DNA from: Lachnospiraceae bacterium UBA3282
GTDB taxonomy: Bacteria > Bacillota > Clostridia > Lachnospirales > Lachnospiraceae
DNA: 56,757 nt
Reading direction: 5' to 3'
Assembly: GCA_002361735.1 (NCBI GenBank)
Contig: DETS01000120.1
Span: 63,228-119,984, forward strand
The notes under the pieces were generated by a model. That model made no database searches, had not been told where the DNA came from, and worked only from the letters and a program-made list of their open reading frames with translations. Below are positions 1 to 7,354 of the stretch, piece by piece (positions within the stretch are counted from its first letter, which is position 1; each line of letters opens with the position of its first letter). The translations under genes and the position numbers were made by a program.

Positions 1-386
1 AGAATCTTCATAGGCCAGCTTGTCACTATCTCACTGATCAGTAAGTCGTCTATGTCAAGCACAAAACCGTCCATGAAAGGCTGTTCCTCATAGACTGCCG
101 GATCCGACGAAGCCTCCGGCGCCCAAACCTCTCTGGTAAAGCGAAGCGATAGTTTCTGCTCCACAGGCTTTAGACACCTGTCGCAGACCGCTGTAAAGAC
201 AAACGCTGCTTCCACGTCGATCTTTGCTTTTCCTTTTCCGGTATTCGTAAAAACGAAGGATGCCGGAGACAGCGCATGTCCCGGATACGTCTCGCCATAG
301 GCGGAAATCTCCGTGATCTGCGGCTCCACCTGCGTCTTAACGACTTTTTCCTCGTTTGTCAGGGCTTCGGTCAGGTTCAAAAACAT
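1..386 (-). CDS. YceD/DUF177 family protein, 5' part (runs off the window)
   Basis: The reverse strand reads from an ATG at 386 to the window edge without a stop, giving about 128 residues. The peptide has the YceD/DUF177 look: an N-terminal segment, then a CDRCLKP motif (one C-x-x-C pair), then an acidic stretch with DGFVLDIDDLLISEIV. A GGGAG box lies six bases before the ATG. In Bacillota this gene usually precedes rpmF (ribosomal protein L32) and often follows ackA, so rpmF is expected just outside the window. Its role is unclear; in other bacteria YceD homologues are linked to 23S rRNA. The start lies inside the tail of a broken LytTR gene. Confidence 0.8.
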   Translation of the reverse strand, partial: MFLNLTEALTNEEKVVKTQVEPQITEISAYGETYPGHALSPASFVFTNTGKGKAKIDVEAAFVFTAVCDRCLKPVEQKLSLRFTREVWAPEASSDPAVYEEQPFMDGFVLDIDDLLISEIVTSWPMKI

Positions 387-682
387 AGCAGACTCCCATT
401 CATACGCAAACAATTATACATAGAGCACATGGGTTTGTCAACCGATAATTTTTGAATCGCCCCTTGATGCAATCCCAACCTTTCTTTGAATGATTTGCGA
501 TAACTTCTGGAAATATAGTCTTCCATTCCGTTTTTCATGACCAGTTCCAAAGAACCGTTAAATCCTGCGGATACATGACTGATCCGCCTGATATTGACGA
601 TCGCGGATTTCGAGACGCGGACAAAGACCTCTCCCAGACAGCGTTCCATCTCATAGAGCGGCCGATTCAGCCTGTATCTGTC
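377..682 (-). pseudogene. LytTR DNA-binding domain, 5'-truncated remnant
   Basis: The reverse strand encodes the last two thirds of a LytTR domain: YRLNRPLYEMERCLG, then FVRVSKSAIVNI and ISRSYRKSFKERLGL. These match the intact LytTR protein at 2779-3216 block for block (FFRASKSVIINL, IISRQYVPLLKKRLG). An in-frame stop at 683-685 lies directly upstream of the homology, so the N-terminal part (about 60 residues in the intact paralogue) and any promoter are missing. The only ATG, at 649, would leave a partial DNA-binding fold. The tail overlaps the start of the yceD gene by 10 bases. Its missing end abuts the missing start of the ABC ATPase at 666-1415. Confidence 0.75.
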
Positions 683-1415
683 TTACAAAAATGTCCGCGC
701 CGTACAGGATGTGTCCTTTTCCCTAAAGGAAGGGGAAGTTTTGGCCGTCGTCGGCGCAAACGGCTCGGGGAAAACGTCCACGGTCGAATGCGTGGAGGGA
801 CTGCGGCAGCCTGACAGCGGCTCCGTACAGGTATTCGGGCAGGACCTCTGGGCCCATCGACGGGAGGTCTACCGCAAAATCGGCATCCAGTTACAGGAAA
901 CAGAATATCCCGCAAAGATACGGGTCGAAGAACTGTGCCGCCTGTATGCAGGTTTCTATGAGCGGCCTGCCGACTGGGAGGGACTGCTATCCCAGATGAA
1001 TCTGGAAGAAAAGAGAAGGCGCACGGTGAGCAAACTTTCCGGCGGTGAAAAACAGCGCCTGTCGGTATTGTTGGCGCTAATGGGAAGGCCCAGACTTTTG
1101 ATCCTGGACGAATTGACCACAGGGCTTGATCCGGAGGTCAGACAGAATATGTGGGAAACGTTTCGCGCCATTCGGGATAACGGCGTCGCTATTCTTCTGG
1201 TCTCGCATTATCCGGACGAAGTTGAGGCTCTGGCTGACCGTATGCTCTATCTGGAGCAGGGGAAACAGCTTTTTTTCGGTTCCCAGGAGGAATTTCGTAA
1301 GTGGACAGCGGAGCGCATAGCTACTGAAAACCTGCCGCAGGACTGTTCCCTGGAAAAGCTCTATTTACAGATTGTTCCCAAAACAACAGGTATTACAATG
1401 GAGGGTATCTTATGA
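666..1415 (+). CDS. ABC exporter ATPase, start missing or GTG at 711
   Basis: The frame reads YLSYKNVRAVQDVSFSL upstream of any normal start and is open only back to a stop at 654. The usual first ten or so residues (ATG plus first beta strand) are absent. From 711 (GTG) onward the protein is a normal CcmA/DrrA-like ATPase: Walker A GANGSGKTS, Q-loop, signature LSGGEKQR, Walker B LLILDE followed by LTTGLDPEVR, and H-loop VSH. The GTG at 711 would give 234 residues but removes the A-loop aromatic (Tyr of YKN) and has only a weak AGGA three bases away. It overlaps the next permease gene by ATGA. It is probably a decaying gene, though low translation from GTG is possible. Confidence 0.75.
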   Translation, partial: FSLYLSYKNVRAVQDVSFSLKEGEVLAVVGANGSGKTSTVECVEGLRQPDSGSVQVFGQDLWAHRREVYRKIGIQLQETEYPAKIRVEELCRLYAGFYERPADWEGLLSQMNLEEKRRRTVSKLSGGEKQRLSVLLALMGRPRLLILDELTTGLDPEVRQNMWETFRAIRDNGVAILLVSHYPDEVEALADRMLYLEQGKQLFFGSQEEFRKWTAERIATENLPQDCSLEKLYLQIVPKTTGITMEGIL

Positions 1416-2179
1416 ACACAATTGCCATGAAACGGTTTTTATTCACCTGCAAGATAGAATTTGTATTGATGGTACGGAATTTTTTCGGTTTTTTCTTTGG
1501 CCTGATCTTTCCTTTGATGATGTTAGTGCTGTTTGGCTCGATTTTTGGAAATCAGCCGGTCTCTCCCGGCTCCGATCTGCGGATGATGGATCTCTCTATT
1601 CCCGGCTATGCCGTGATGGTGATGGGGGTCGCGGGGCTGATGTCCTTTCCCCTGACTTTGGCAGAATGCAAAGAAAAGAAAATATATAAACGGTTTGACG
1701 CTACCCCTGTCGGAAAGGAGCACATCATTCTGGCACAGATCACGGTGAATCTCCTCCTGACCGTCCTGGGGATCGCCATCCTTTTGGCTGCCGGAAAGCT
1801 TCTCTATCAGCTGCAGATCCAGGGCGATGTCCTGTCGATCGCTGCATCCGCACTGCTCTCCATCGCGGCCATGTTTGCCATGGGCTTTCTGTTTACCGCC
1901 GTTGGAAAGGACGCAAAGCTCACCCACTTGCTGTGCTATCTGTTTTACTTTGTGATGCCCTTTCTCTCCGGCGCGACAGTGCCTGCCATGCTCTTTCCTG
2001 ACCAGATCCGTAAGCTTTCACAGCTTCTGCCCATGACCCATGCAGTCAATCTGATGCAGGGCGTCTTTGCGGGAGACAGTCTGTCTGTGCACGGTAAGGA
2101 GCTGTTGATCCTCGGCGGAATCTGCCTGGTATTTTACGGTGTGGGCGCCTTCTTATATGCGAAGCGGGACTGGACTTAA
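1412..2179 (+). CDS. ABC-2 type permease
   Basis: This 255-residue membrane protein has six predicted helices. The first lies at about residues 22-42 (FFGFFFGLIFPLMMLVLFG) and the last near the C terminus before a YAKRDWT tail. The NLMQGVF segment after a long loop is typical of ABC-2 permeases of drug/antibiotic exporters. It is translationally coupled to the upstream ATPase (ATGA overlap), with which it should form the exporter. Substrate unknown. The gene itself looks intact although its partner lacks a normal start. It ends tail to tail with the DUF3021 gene, and the two stop codons overlap. Confidence 0.85.
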   Translation: MNTIAMKRFLFTCKIEFVLMVRNFFGFFFGLIFPLMMLVLFGSIFGNQPVSPGSDLRMMDLSIPGYAVMVMGVAGLMSFPLTLAECKEKKIYKRFDATPVGKEHIILAQITVNLLLTVLGIAILLAAGKLLYQLQIQGDVLSIAASALLSIAAMFAMGFLFTAVGKDAKLTHLLCYLFYFVMPFLSGATVPAMLFPDQIRKLSQLLPMTHAVNLMQGVFAGDSLSVHGKELLILGGICLVFYGVGAFLYAKRDWT

Positions 2180-2191
2180 ACAGTCCGTCCC
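2166..2191. terminator. Stem-loop between convergent genes
   Basis: GGGAC-T-GGACT pairs with AGTCC-GTCCC across a TAAAC loop: ten base pairs with one bulged T. It overlaps the two stop codons. Neither side has a good T-run, so this may be a weak bidirectional terminator only. Confidence 0.35.
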
Positions 2192-2661
2192 TCTCCCGCC
2201 TGATATTCCCGCAATTTGCTATTGAGGCGCTCCGTCTCTTTTTTGTGCCAGCTCCATACCACGGCGGATATAACGATAAATACCGCCAGAATCCCCAGCG
2301 CCATCACTGCCAGCATCAGGAGGTTCCCCCTCTCGATCCATGTAAAACAATACCCGCCGCCCAGCACCACAACGTTGATGTACAGATAATGCAAAAATTT
2401 CCGGCACAGCATACTTCTGCGGCTGACCTCCCGATAGGGATGCAAAAGATTTCCCAGACTGCAGATAAAGGCGATCACCGGAATCTGCCACAGGATATCC
2501 ACGCTGATCTGCGGGTCACCCGGCCAGAATACTTTGATGTAAACTGCGCTCACAAACACACTGCCTGTTGTCACCATGCAGAAGGTCAGCAGGATTTCCC
2601 TGATCCTTTTTTTTAACGACTCAGACATCATATTCTCCATTTCGGAGCATTCATTTTTCAT
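2176..2661 (-). CDS. DUF3021 family membrane protein
   Basis: 161 residues from the ATG at 2661, chosen because GGGAGAGAG lies just upstream; a longer frame to 2712 has no such signal. Four hydrophobic helices occupy most of the chain, and the C-terminal tail is charged (KKETERLNSKLREY). Small four-helix DUF3021 proteins are typically encoded next to LytTR regulators in Bacillota, as here (LytTR gene 117 bases upstream). By analogy with the streptococcal HdrRM/BrsRM pairs, in which a membrane protein holds the LytTR partner inactive, it is plausibly the membrane inhibitor or sensor of the LytTR protein; that is inference. Confidence 0.8.
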   Translation of the reverse strand: MKNECSEMENMMSESLKKRIREILLTFCMVTTGSVFVSAVYIKVFWPGDPQISVDILWQIPVIAFICSLGNLLHPYREVSRRSMLCRKFLHYLYINVVVLGGGYCFTWIERGNLLMLAVMALGILAVFIVISAVVWSWHKKETERLNSKLREYQAGEGRTV

Positions 2662-2778
2662 ACTCTCTCCCTTTTTGTGTCTCAAACCTGATACGTTCTC
2701 CTTCGCGCCCACAAAACGCCTGTCACTTCCTATTTTTCACGCACGACGCGCCTGCCATTTTCTGTCTTACGCAGGGCC

Positions 2779-3216
2779 TCACATGCCAAGCCGCTTTTTC
2801 AACAACGGCACATACTGTCTGGAAATGATGAGTCTTTCCCCGTTTTTCATCTGCGCCTCAAAGCGTCCGCCGAAATCCGGGGCAAACTGCTTTACTTTAG
2901 ACAGATTGATGATCACCGACTTGGAGGCGCGAAAGAAATCGGTGCCCGCGTACTCCTCCTCGATCTCGTACAACTTATATTTGACCTCATATACGCCCTG
3001 TTCCGGATAAAGGAACACTTTATTGTCCACGGATTCGAAATAGTAGACATCCCCCGCGTCGATCTGCCTGATCTTATCGTTGTCCGTGACCGTGAATTTG
3101 CCGCGTCTCGTCTTTAATTCGTGAATCACCCTAAGAAGCGCCTCGTCCAGTTCCCTGCATCTGACGATGATTTCTTCCTCTTCCCCGGGCGCAATGTCCT
3201 GTATTGTTATCTTCAT
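2779..3216 (-). CDS. LytTR family transcriptional regulator
   Basis: 145 residues with no receiver domain: a short N-terminal segment (MKITIQDIAPGEEEE) followed by a LytTR domain from about residue 42 to the end. Recognisable blocks are DVYYFESVDNKVFLY, FFRASKSVIINLSKV, and MKNGERLIISRQYVPLLKKRLG. It lies in the order ATPase, permease, LytTR, DUF3021, all minus strand, as one likely operon. A direct repeat at 5176-5205, just upstream of the operon promoter, is a good candidate for its own binding site (autoregulation). Confidence 0.88.
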   Translation of the reverse strand: MKITIQDIAPGEEEEIIVRCRELDEALLRVIHELKTRRGKFTVTDNDKIRQIDAGDVYYFESVDNKVFLYPEQGVYEVKYKLYEIEEEYAGTDFFRASKSVIINLSKVKQFAPDFGGRFEAQMKNGERLIISRQYVPLLKKRLGM

Positions 3217-3254
3217 ATTTTTCCACTCATTCTGTTTTGACCCATACAGTCAAT

Positions 3255-4178
3255 TTATCTGTCCCTGCCGGCGCGCCGCATACTGATCAGCGCAGAAATG
3301 ATCGTGATTCCCACTCCTAACAATACCACAAAAAGAAGCTGCATGGAAACAGACAATATTTCCCCGTTTACGGAAACGGTGATCCCCATGCCCTCGCTGT
3401 ATCCCTCCGCCACCGCTGACGGCAGTCCCTCAAAGGTCTTAGCAAGCGCTTCCTGCACGCTCACCCTGCGCATCATGGAGGCGCCGTGCAGCACAGGGAG
3501 CACTTTCATCGCCGTACATACCTTTTCCGGCAGCATTTCCATGGAAAGATAGATACCCCCAAGGAAACCAACCAGCGTCCCACTCACCGTAAGCACCCCG
3601 TTCCATGCGCCGCTGCTGTGTATGAAGAGGGTCAGCAGATAGGAAAATGCCGCATAGAGGAAACTGTTGGCAAGGATCATGCCCGCAAGCAAAAGGCAGG
3701 TCTTTGCCGAAAGGCCGCCTCCATTCCCAATTAACAGCAGATTCCCGACAAGCAGCGTAAAAAGGCTCATTCCCGTGCCGATGATCCATGCGCTCAGGAT
3801 GTACCCCAGCGTGATCCACGCCCTGCTCACCGGCGCGATATAAAAGGAAGCCAGTTTTCCCTCCTCCTCGTCGTGGATCAGATTGCCCATCACCGTCATC
3901 GTCACCGTTACACAGTTGACTAAGAGAATCCCCGCCAGTGCCCACACTAAAACAAGATGGTCCGCGTTTGCGCGATCCGCTGCGGCATCCCGCGCGCCTC
4001 CATACGTCTTTAACAGCTCTACGATCGTATCGCTGTTCATATTTCCCAAAAATAATAACATCAACACCAACACGATCAGCATCGACAGCAGGGAGAAAAA
4101 CACTGCCCCCCTGTCCCGCAGAAAAATCTTCATATTCCTAACCAACAACGCCCCCGTCGCATTCGCCTTATGCTTCAT
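3255..4178 (-). CDS. ABC-2 type permease of the LytTR-linked exporter
   Basis: 307 residues with a cytoplasmic N terminus (LLVRNMKIFLRDRGAVFFSL), then an amphipathic/extracellular segment and a cluster of five further helices; a GVTIISALISMRRAGRD tail ends the protein. This is the ABC-2 membrane fold of multidrug/lantibiotic-type exporters. The start overlaps the end of the ATPase gene by 11 bases, implying coupled translation and one complex. Substrate cannot be read from the sequence. Confidence 0.85.
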   Translation of the reverse strand: MKHKANATGALLVRNMKIFLRDRGAVFFSLLSMLIVLVLMLLFLGNMNSDTIVELLKTYGGARDAAADRANADHLVLVWALAGILLVNCVTVTMTVMGNLIHDEEEGKLASFYIAPVSRAWITLGYILSAWIIGTGMSLFTLLVGNLLLIGNGGGLSAKTCLLLAGMILANSFLYAAFSYLLTLFIHSSGAWNGVLTVSGTLVGFLGGIYLSMEMLPEKVCTAMKVLPVLHGASMMRRVSVQEALAKTFEGLPSAVAEGYSEGMGITVSVNGEILSVSMQLLFVVLLGVGITIISALISMRRAGRDR

Positions 4179-5106
4179 CTGCTTCCACGCTCCCTTCTTC
4201 CCTGCCTGTAATATTTAAGAATACGTCGTCCATCGTTCCCTGCACCATCTCAAATCCTGCCAGCAAACTCTCATATTGCTGCAGCAGGGGCAGTGCCTGC
4301 ATGCTGTTTTCAACCGTGAGTACGATGTACTCCTCCTTTTTCCGAAAAGGCAGGCCGTCCGCAGTCAGTGTCTGTGTCAACGTCTTTTCCTTCCCTTGCA
4401 TGGGAATCATCCGCAGCTTGTCTTTCGCATAGCGCTCCTTTAGGGAAAAAGGTGTACCCTGCTCCTTAATGTGCCCGGCATCCAAGATGGCAATGGCGGA
4501 TGCCCTCGCCGCCTCCTCCATGTAGTGCGTGGTCAAAAACACCGTCATCTTCATCTCCCGCCTCAGCTTTTCCACACTCTCCCACACGGCCTTGCGGGTT
4601 GCCGGGTCCAGCCCCGTAGTGGGCTCATCCAAAAACAGGACCTCCGGCACATGTAAAAGCGCCCCCGCAATCTCACACCGTCTCTTCTGCCCGCCGGACA
4701 GTTTCGCATACCGTCTGTTGTAGACATCCGAAAGCCCCATGATTTCACAGACGTCCGCCAGATGTTTCTTCAACTTTGCTTTATCCTTCTCGTACAGGCT
4801 TCCTCTGACCAGCAGATTTTCCTTTACGCTCAACCGCAGATCCAGACAATTATTCTGTCTGACCACACCGATTTTCCTGCGGATCGCTTCATTGTCCTTT
4901 CCCAAACGATAGTCGCAGATCTCCGCCATTCCCGACGTCTGCGCATATAGCGTACAAAGCATATTGATGGTGGTCGACTTACCTGCGCCGTTGACCCCCA
5001 GGAAGCCGAATAAATCGCCCCTCTCTACGCAAAAGCTGATGTCGTCCACCGCCTTGACCTCTCCAAACCGCTTCACAAGATGTTCCACTCTGACTGCCGT
5101 CTCCAT
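4168..5106 (-). CDS. ABC exporter ATPase of the LytTR-linked operon
   Basis: 312 residues from the ATG at 5106, which is preceded by AAGGAGG at seven bases. A longer in-frame extension to 5211 covers the promoter and is rejected. Motifs: Walker A GVNGAGKST, Q-loop VRQNN, signature LSGGQKRR, Walker B VLFLDEPTTGLDP, H-loop TTH. The extra C-terminal region of about 80 residues (after AILDAGHIKEQG) is the usual tail of DrrA-type exporters. First gene of a four-gene minus-strand operon. Confidence 0.9.
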   Translation of the reverse strand: METAVRVEHLVKRFGEVKAVDDISFCVERGDLFGFLGVNGAGKSTTINMLCTLYAQTSGMAEICDYRLGKDNEAIRRKIGVVRQNNCLDLRLSVKENLLVRGSLYEKDKAKLKKHLADVCEIMGLSDVYNRRYAKLSGGQKRRCEIAGALLHVPEVLFLDEPTTGLDPATRKAVWESVEKLRREMKMTVFLTTHYMEEAARASAIAILDAGHIKEQGTPFSLKERYAKDKLRMIPMQGKEKTLTQTLTADGLPFRKKEEYIVLTVENSMQALPLLQQYESLLAGFEMVQGTMDDVFLNITGREEGSVEADEA

Positions 5107-5139
5107 AAACTGCCTCCTTTGTTGTTCTTGTATGCATCC

Positions 5140-5168
5140 ATGGTAGCTTCCCGAGGATTTCTTGACAA
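5140..5168 (-). promoter_or_regulatory. Promoter of the ABC/LytTR/DUF3021 operon
   Basis: On the minus strand TTGTCA (5163-5168), a 17-base spacer and TACCAT (5140-5145). It lies 34 bases upstream of the ATPase ATG at 5106. The direct repeat at 5176-5205 begins 8 bases upstream of this -35 box. Confidence 0.55.
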
Positions 5169-5175
5169 GAAAAAG

Positions 5176-5205
5176 GAAGGTAAGTGGTAATTTTACGAAG
5201 GTAAG
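5176..5205. promoter_or_regulatory. Tandem 9-bp direct repeat, putative LytTR binding site
   Basis: GAAGGTAAG occurs twice as an exact direct repeat (5176-5184 and 5197-5205) with a 12-base spacer, so the repeats are 21 bases, or two helical turns, apart. LytTR regulators typically bind two 9-bp direct repeats separated by 12-13 bases immediately upstream of a -35 box. That is the position here for the minus-strand operon. Confidence 0.6.
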
Positions 5206-5232
5206 ATACACAATGAGCGCAAAAAGAAGGAA

Positions 5233-5260
5233 TTGTCTTTTACAAAATATATGATATACT
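5233..5260 (+). promoter_or_regulatory. Promoter of the hemerythrin gene
   Basis: TTGTCT (5233-5238), 16-base spacer, TATACT (5255-5260), followed 34 bases later by the ATG at 5294. Confidence 0.55.
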
Positions 5261-5279
5261 TATTACGAAGCCCGTAATA
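5261..5279. promoter_or_regulatory. Inverted repeat overlapping the hemerythrin transcription start
   Basis: TATTACG - AAGCC - CGTAATA is a perfect 7+5+7 inverted repeat placed directly after the -10 box. Its position suits a repressor operator or a 5' mRNA hairpin. The regulator is unknown. Confidence 0.45.
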
Positions 5280-5293
5280 AAGGAGGTTTTCTT

Positions 5294-6109
5294 ATGTATC
5301 ATTTTACCGACGACTGTCTGATCGGCGTGGAAGCCATAGACAACGAACACCGCGAACTGTTTCGCATCATTAACGACACACAGGAGCTTTTAGACAATCA
5401 GATCATCAGCGATAAGTACGACCGCATCATTGAGATGGTGGACCGTCTGGATCAGTATGCGGAGGAACATTTTCAGCACGAGGAAGAATACATGGAGACC
5501 ATCCAGCACCCCGAGCTGAACCTGCAAAAGCGGCAGCACCTTTTCTTCCGTGACAAAATAAACGGCATCACGAATTCCTTTTCCTCCGACCATGAACAGC
5601 AGGAGATGCTGGAAGATCTGCTTCGCTATCTTGTGACCTGGCTGTACCGCCACATCATCAGCTCTGATTTGATGATCGGCAAATTAAAGCCCTCGGAGGA
5701 GCGAACCGCCCCTGTTTTCACGGATACATACCTGACAGATATCCCGCTCATCGACAAAGAGCATAAGGAATTGTTCCGCATCATCGGCGACGTGTACCGC
5801 ATTATGACCGATGAACTGGCCTTTGACAAATACGATGAGATCGTGAGTCTTTTGGATGAATTAAGGGAATACACGAAATTCCACTTTCAGGACGAAGAAC
5901 TCTATATGGAAAACATTCACTACGAAGGGCTGGAAGCACAAAAGCGGGCGCATGAAGCCTTCATCTCGAGGCTGGATGAAATGGATTTAGAGCACATCGA
6001 TGAAAACCAGCAGGAGACGCTGGAAGATCTGATGGAATTTCTGACAGAGTGGCTGGTGAACCACATTTTACACAGTGATAAGAAGATCGGCAAAGGGGCG
6101 CAGGCTTAG
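5294..6109 (+). CDS. Tandem (two-domain) bacteriohemerythrin
   Basis: 271 residues made of two copies of a bacteriohemerythrin four-helix bundle (about 1-133 and 140-271). Hemerythrins bind O2, or store or sense iron/oxygen, through a di-iron site. Each domain has the IDxEHxELF motif, an HFQxEExYME motif, an H in QKRxH, and a C-terminal HIxxSD motif. The usual HxxxH pair in the third helix reads QKRQH and QKRAH, so one canonical His is Gln in both copies. GGAGG precedes the ATG. Single-domain versions are the norm; the tandem form suggests an intramolecular dimer. An oxygen or nitric-oxide protection role is inference. Confidence 0.88.
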   Translation: MYHFTDDCLIGVEAIDNEHRELFRIINDTQELLDNQIISDKYDRIIEMVDRLDQYAEEHFQHEEEYMETIQHPELNLQKRQHLFFRDKINGITNSFSSDHEQQEMLEDLLRYLVTWLYRHIISSDLMIGKLKPSEERTAPVFTDTYLTDIPLIDKEHKELFRIIGDVYRIMTDELAFDKYDEIVSLLDELREYTKFHFQDEELYMENIHYEGLEAQKRAHEAFISRLDEMDLEHIDENQQETLEDLMEFLTEWLVNHILHSDKKIGKGAQA

Positions 6110-6121
6110 CGCCCCTTTTTT
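6095..6121 (+). terminator. Rho-independent terminator of the hemerythrin gene
   Basis: GGGGCGC (6095-6101) pairs with GCGCCCC (6109-6115), followed by TTTTTT. The hairpin contains the last codons and stop codon of the gene. Confidence 0.85.
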
Positions 6122-6136
6122 GTCTGATTTACCGCA

Positions 6137-7333
6137 CTATTTCACCAGCGCTGCCGTTTCTCTGGCGATTGCCAGTTCTTCGTTCGTGGGAACCACCAGC
6201 ACCTTTACCTTGGAATCGGGTGTGCTGACTTCCAGCTCCTCCCCTCGTTTGTTATTCTTTTCCTGATCCAGAGCAATCCCCAGATACCCCAAGCGCTCAC
6301 AGGCAAGGTTTCTGACTAAGGGGCTGTTCTCTCCAACACCCGCCGTAAAGCAGATCACATCCACGCCGTTCATGGCTGCCGTATAAGCACCGATATATTT
6401 CGCCACCCGGTAAGCAAAGGTCTGAATCGTACGCAGCCCTCTGTCCTCCCCCGCGTTGTAAGATTTCTCCAGATCGCGGAAATCGGAAGAAAGATTATCG
6501 GAAAGCCCCAGGACGCCGGACTTTTTATTGAGCACCGTCATGATCTCGTCAATAGATTTCTTTTCCTTATGCGCAAGAAATTCGATGATCGCCGGATCGA
6601 TGTCTCCGGAGCGGGTCCCCATGATCAGTCCCTCCAGCGGCGTAAGCCCCATGGAAGTGTCCACACATTTCCCGTCCTTGACCGCGGAAATGCTGGCGCC
6701 GTTGCCGAGATGACAAACGATGATCTTCAAATCCTCATACTTTTTACCAAGCAGCTCTGCTGCCCGCTTTGACACATAAGAATGGCTGGTGCCGTGAAAA
6801 CCGTATCTTCTCACCTGATACTTCTCATAATATTCATAGGGCAGACCGTAGAGATATGCCTCCTTCGGCATCGTCTGATGGAATGCCGTATCAAACACAC
6901 CCACCATAGGGGTCGTGGGCATCAGCTTCTTGCAGGCATCGATGCCGATCAGGTTCGCCGGATTATGTAAGGGCGCCAGATCATTGCAGGCTTTGATGGC
7001 TTCAATCACCTCGTCGGTAATGATCGTGGAGGAGGCAAACTTTTCTCCGCCGTGCACGATGCGGTGTCCTACCGCGCCAATCTCATCCAGTGATTTTACC
7101 ACACCCGTCTTCTCATTGGTCAAGGCGTTCAATACCAGCTCGATCGCCTTGGTATGATCGGGCATAGGAGTCACGGTTTCTTCCTTTTCACCGCCGGCGG
7201 GCTGATAGACGAGCCGGCTGCCCTCGATGCCGATACGCTCGCACAGGCCTTTCGCAATCTGCTTCTCCGTTTCCGCGTCGATGAGCTGAAATTTCAGAGA
7301 AGAACTGCCGCAGTTGATAACTAAAATATTCAT
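6137..7333 (-). CDS. ackA: Acetate kinase
   Basis: 398 residues, the full family length. It converts acetyl phosphate plus ADP to acetate plus ATP, the last step of acetogenic fermentation in the cytosol. Diagnostic motifs: N-terminal VINCGSSSLKFQL, GHRIVHGG, HLGNGASI, GTRSGDIDP, and FTAGVGENS near the C terminus. It starts 21 bases after the end of pta and is transcribed with it. The next core gene downstream in many Clostridia (yceD) is displaced here to position 386 by accessory DNA. Confidence 0.97.
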   Translation of the reverse strand: MNILVINCGSSSLKFQLIDAETEKQIAKGLCERIGIEGSRLVYQPAGGEKEETVTPMPDHTKAIELVLNALTNEKTGVVKSLDEIGAVGHRIVHGGEKFASSTIITDEVIEAIKACNDLAPLHNPANLIGIDACKKLMPTTPMVGVFDTAFHQTMPKEAYLYGLPYEYYEKYQVRRYGFHGTSHSYVSKRAAELLGKKYEDLKIIVCHLGNGASISAVKDGKCVDTSMGLTPLEGLIMGTRSGDIDPAIIEFLAHKEKKSIDEIMTVLNKKSGVLGLSDNLSSDFRDLEKSYNAGEDRGLRTIQTFAYRVAKYIGAYTAAMNGVDVICFTAGVGENSPLVRNLACERLGYLGIALDQEKNNKRGEELEVSTPDSKVKVLVVPTNEELAIARETAALVK

Positions 7334-7354
7334 ACGTTTATTCTTCCTTTCTCT

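Noticed and set aside
2166..2191. Stem-loop as a strong terminator
   Set aside because: The stem is good but no T-run follows on either strand, so it is kept only at low confidence.
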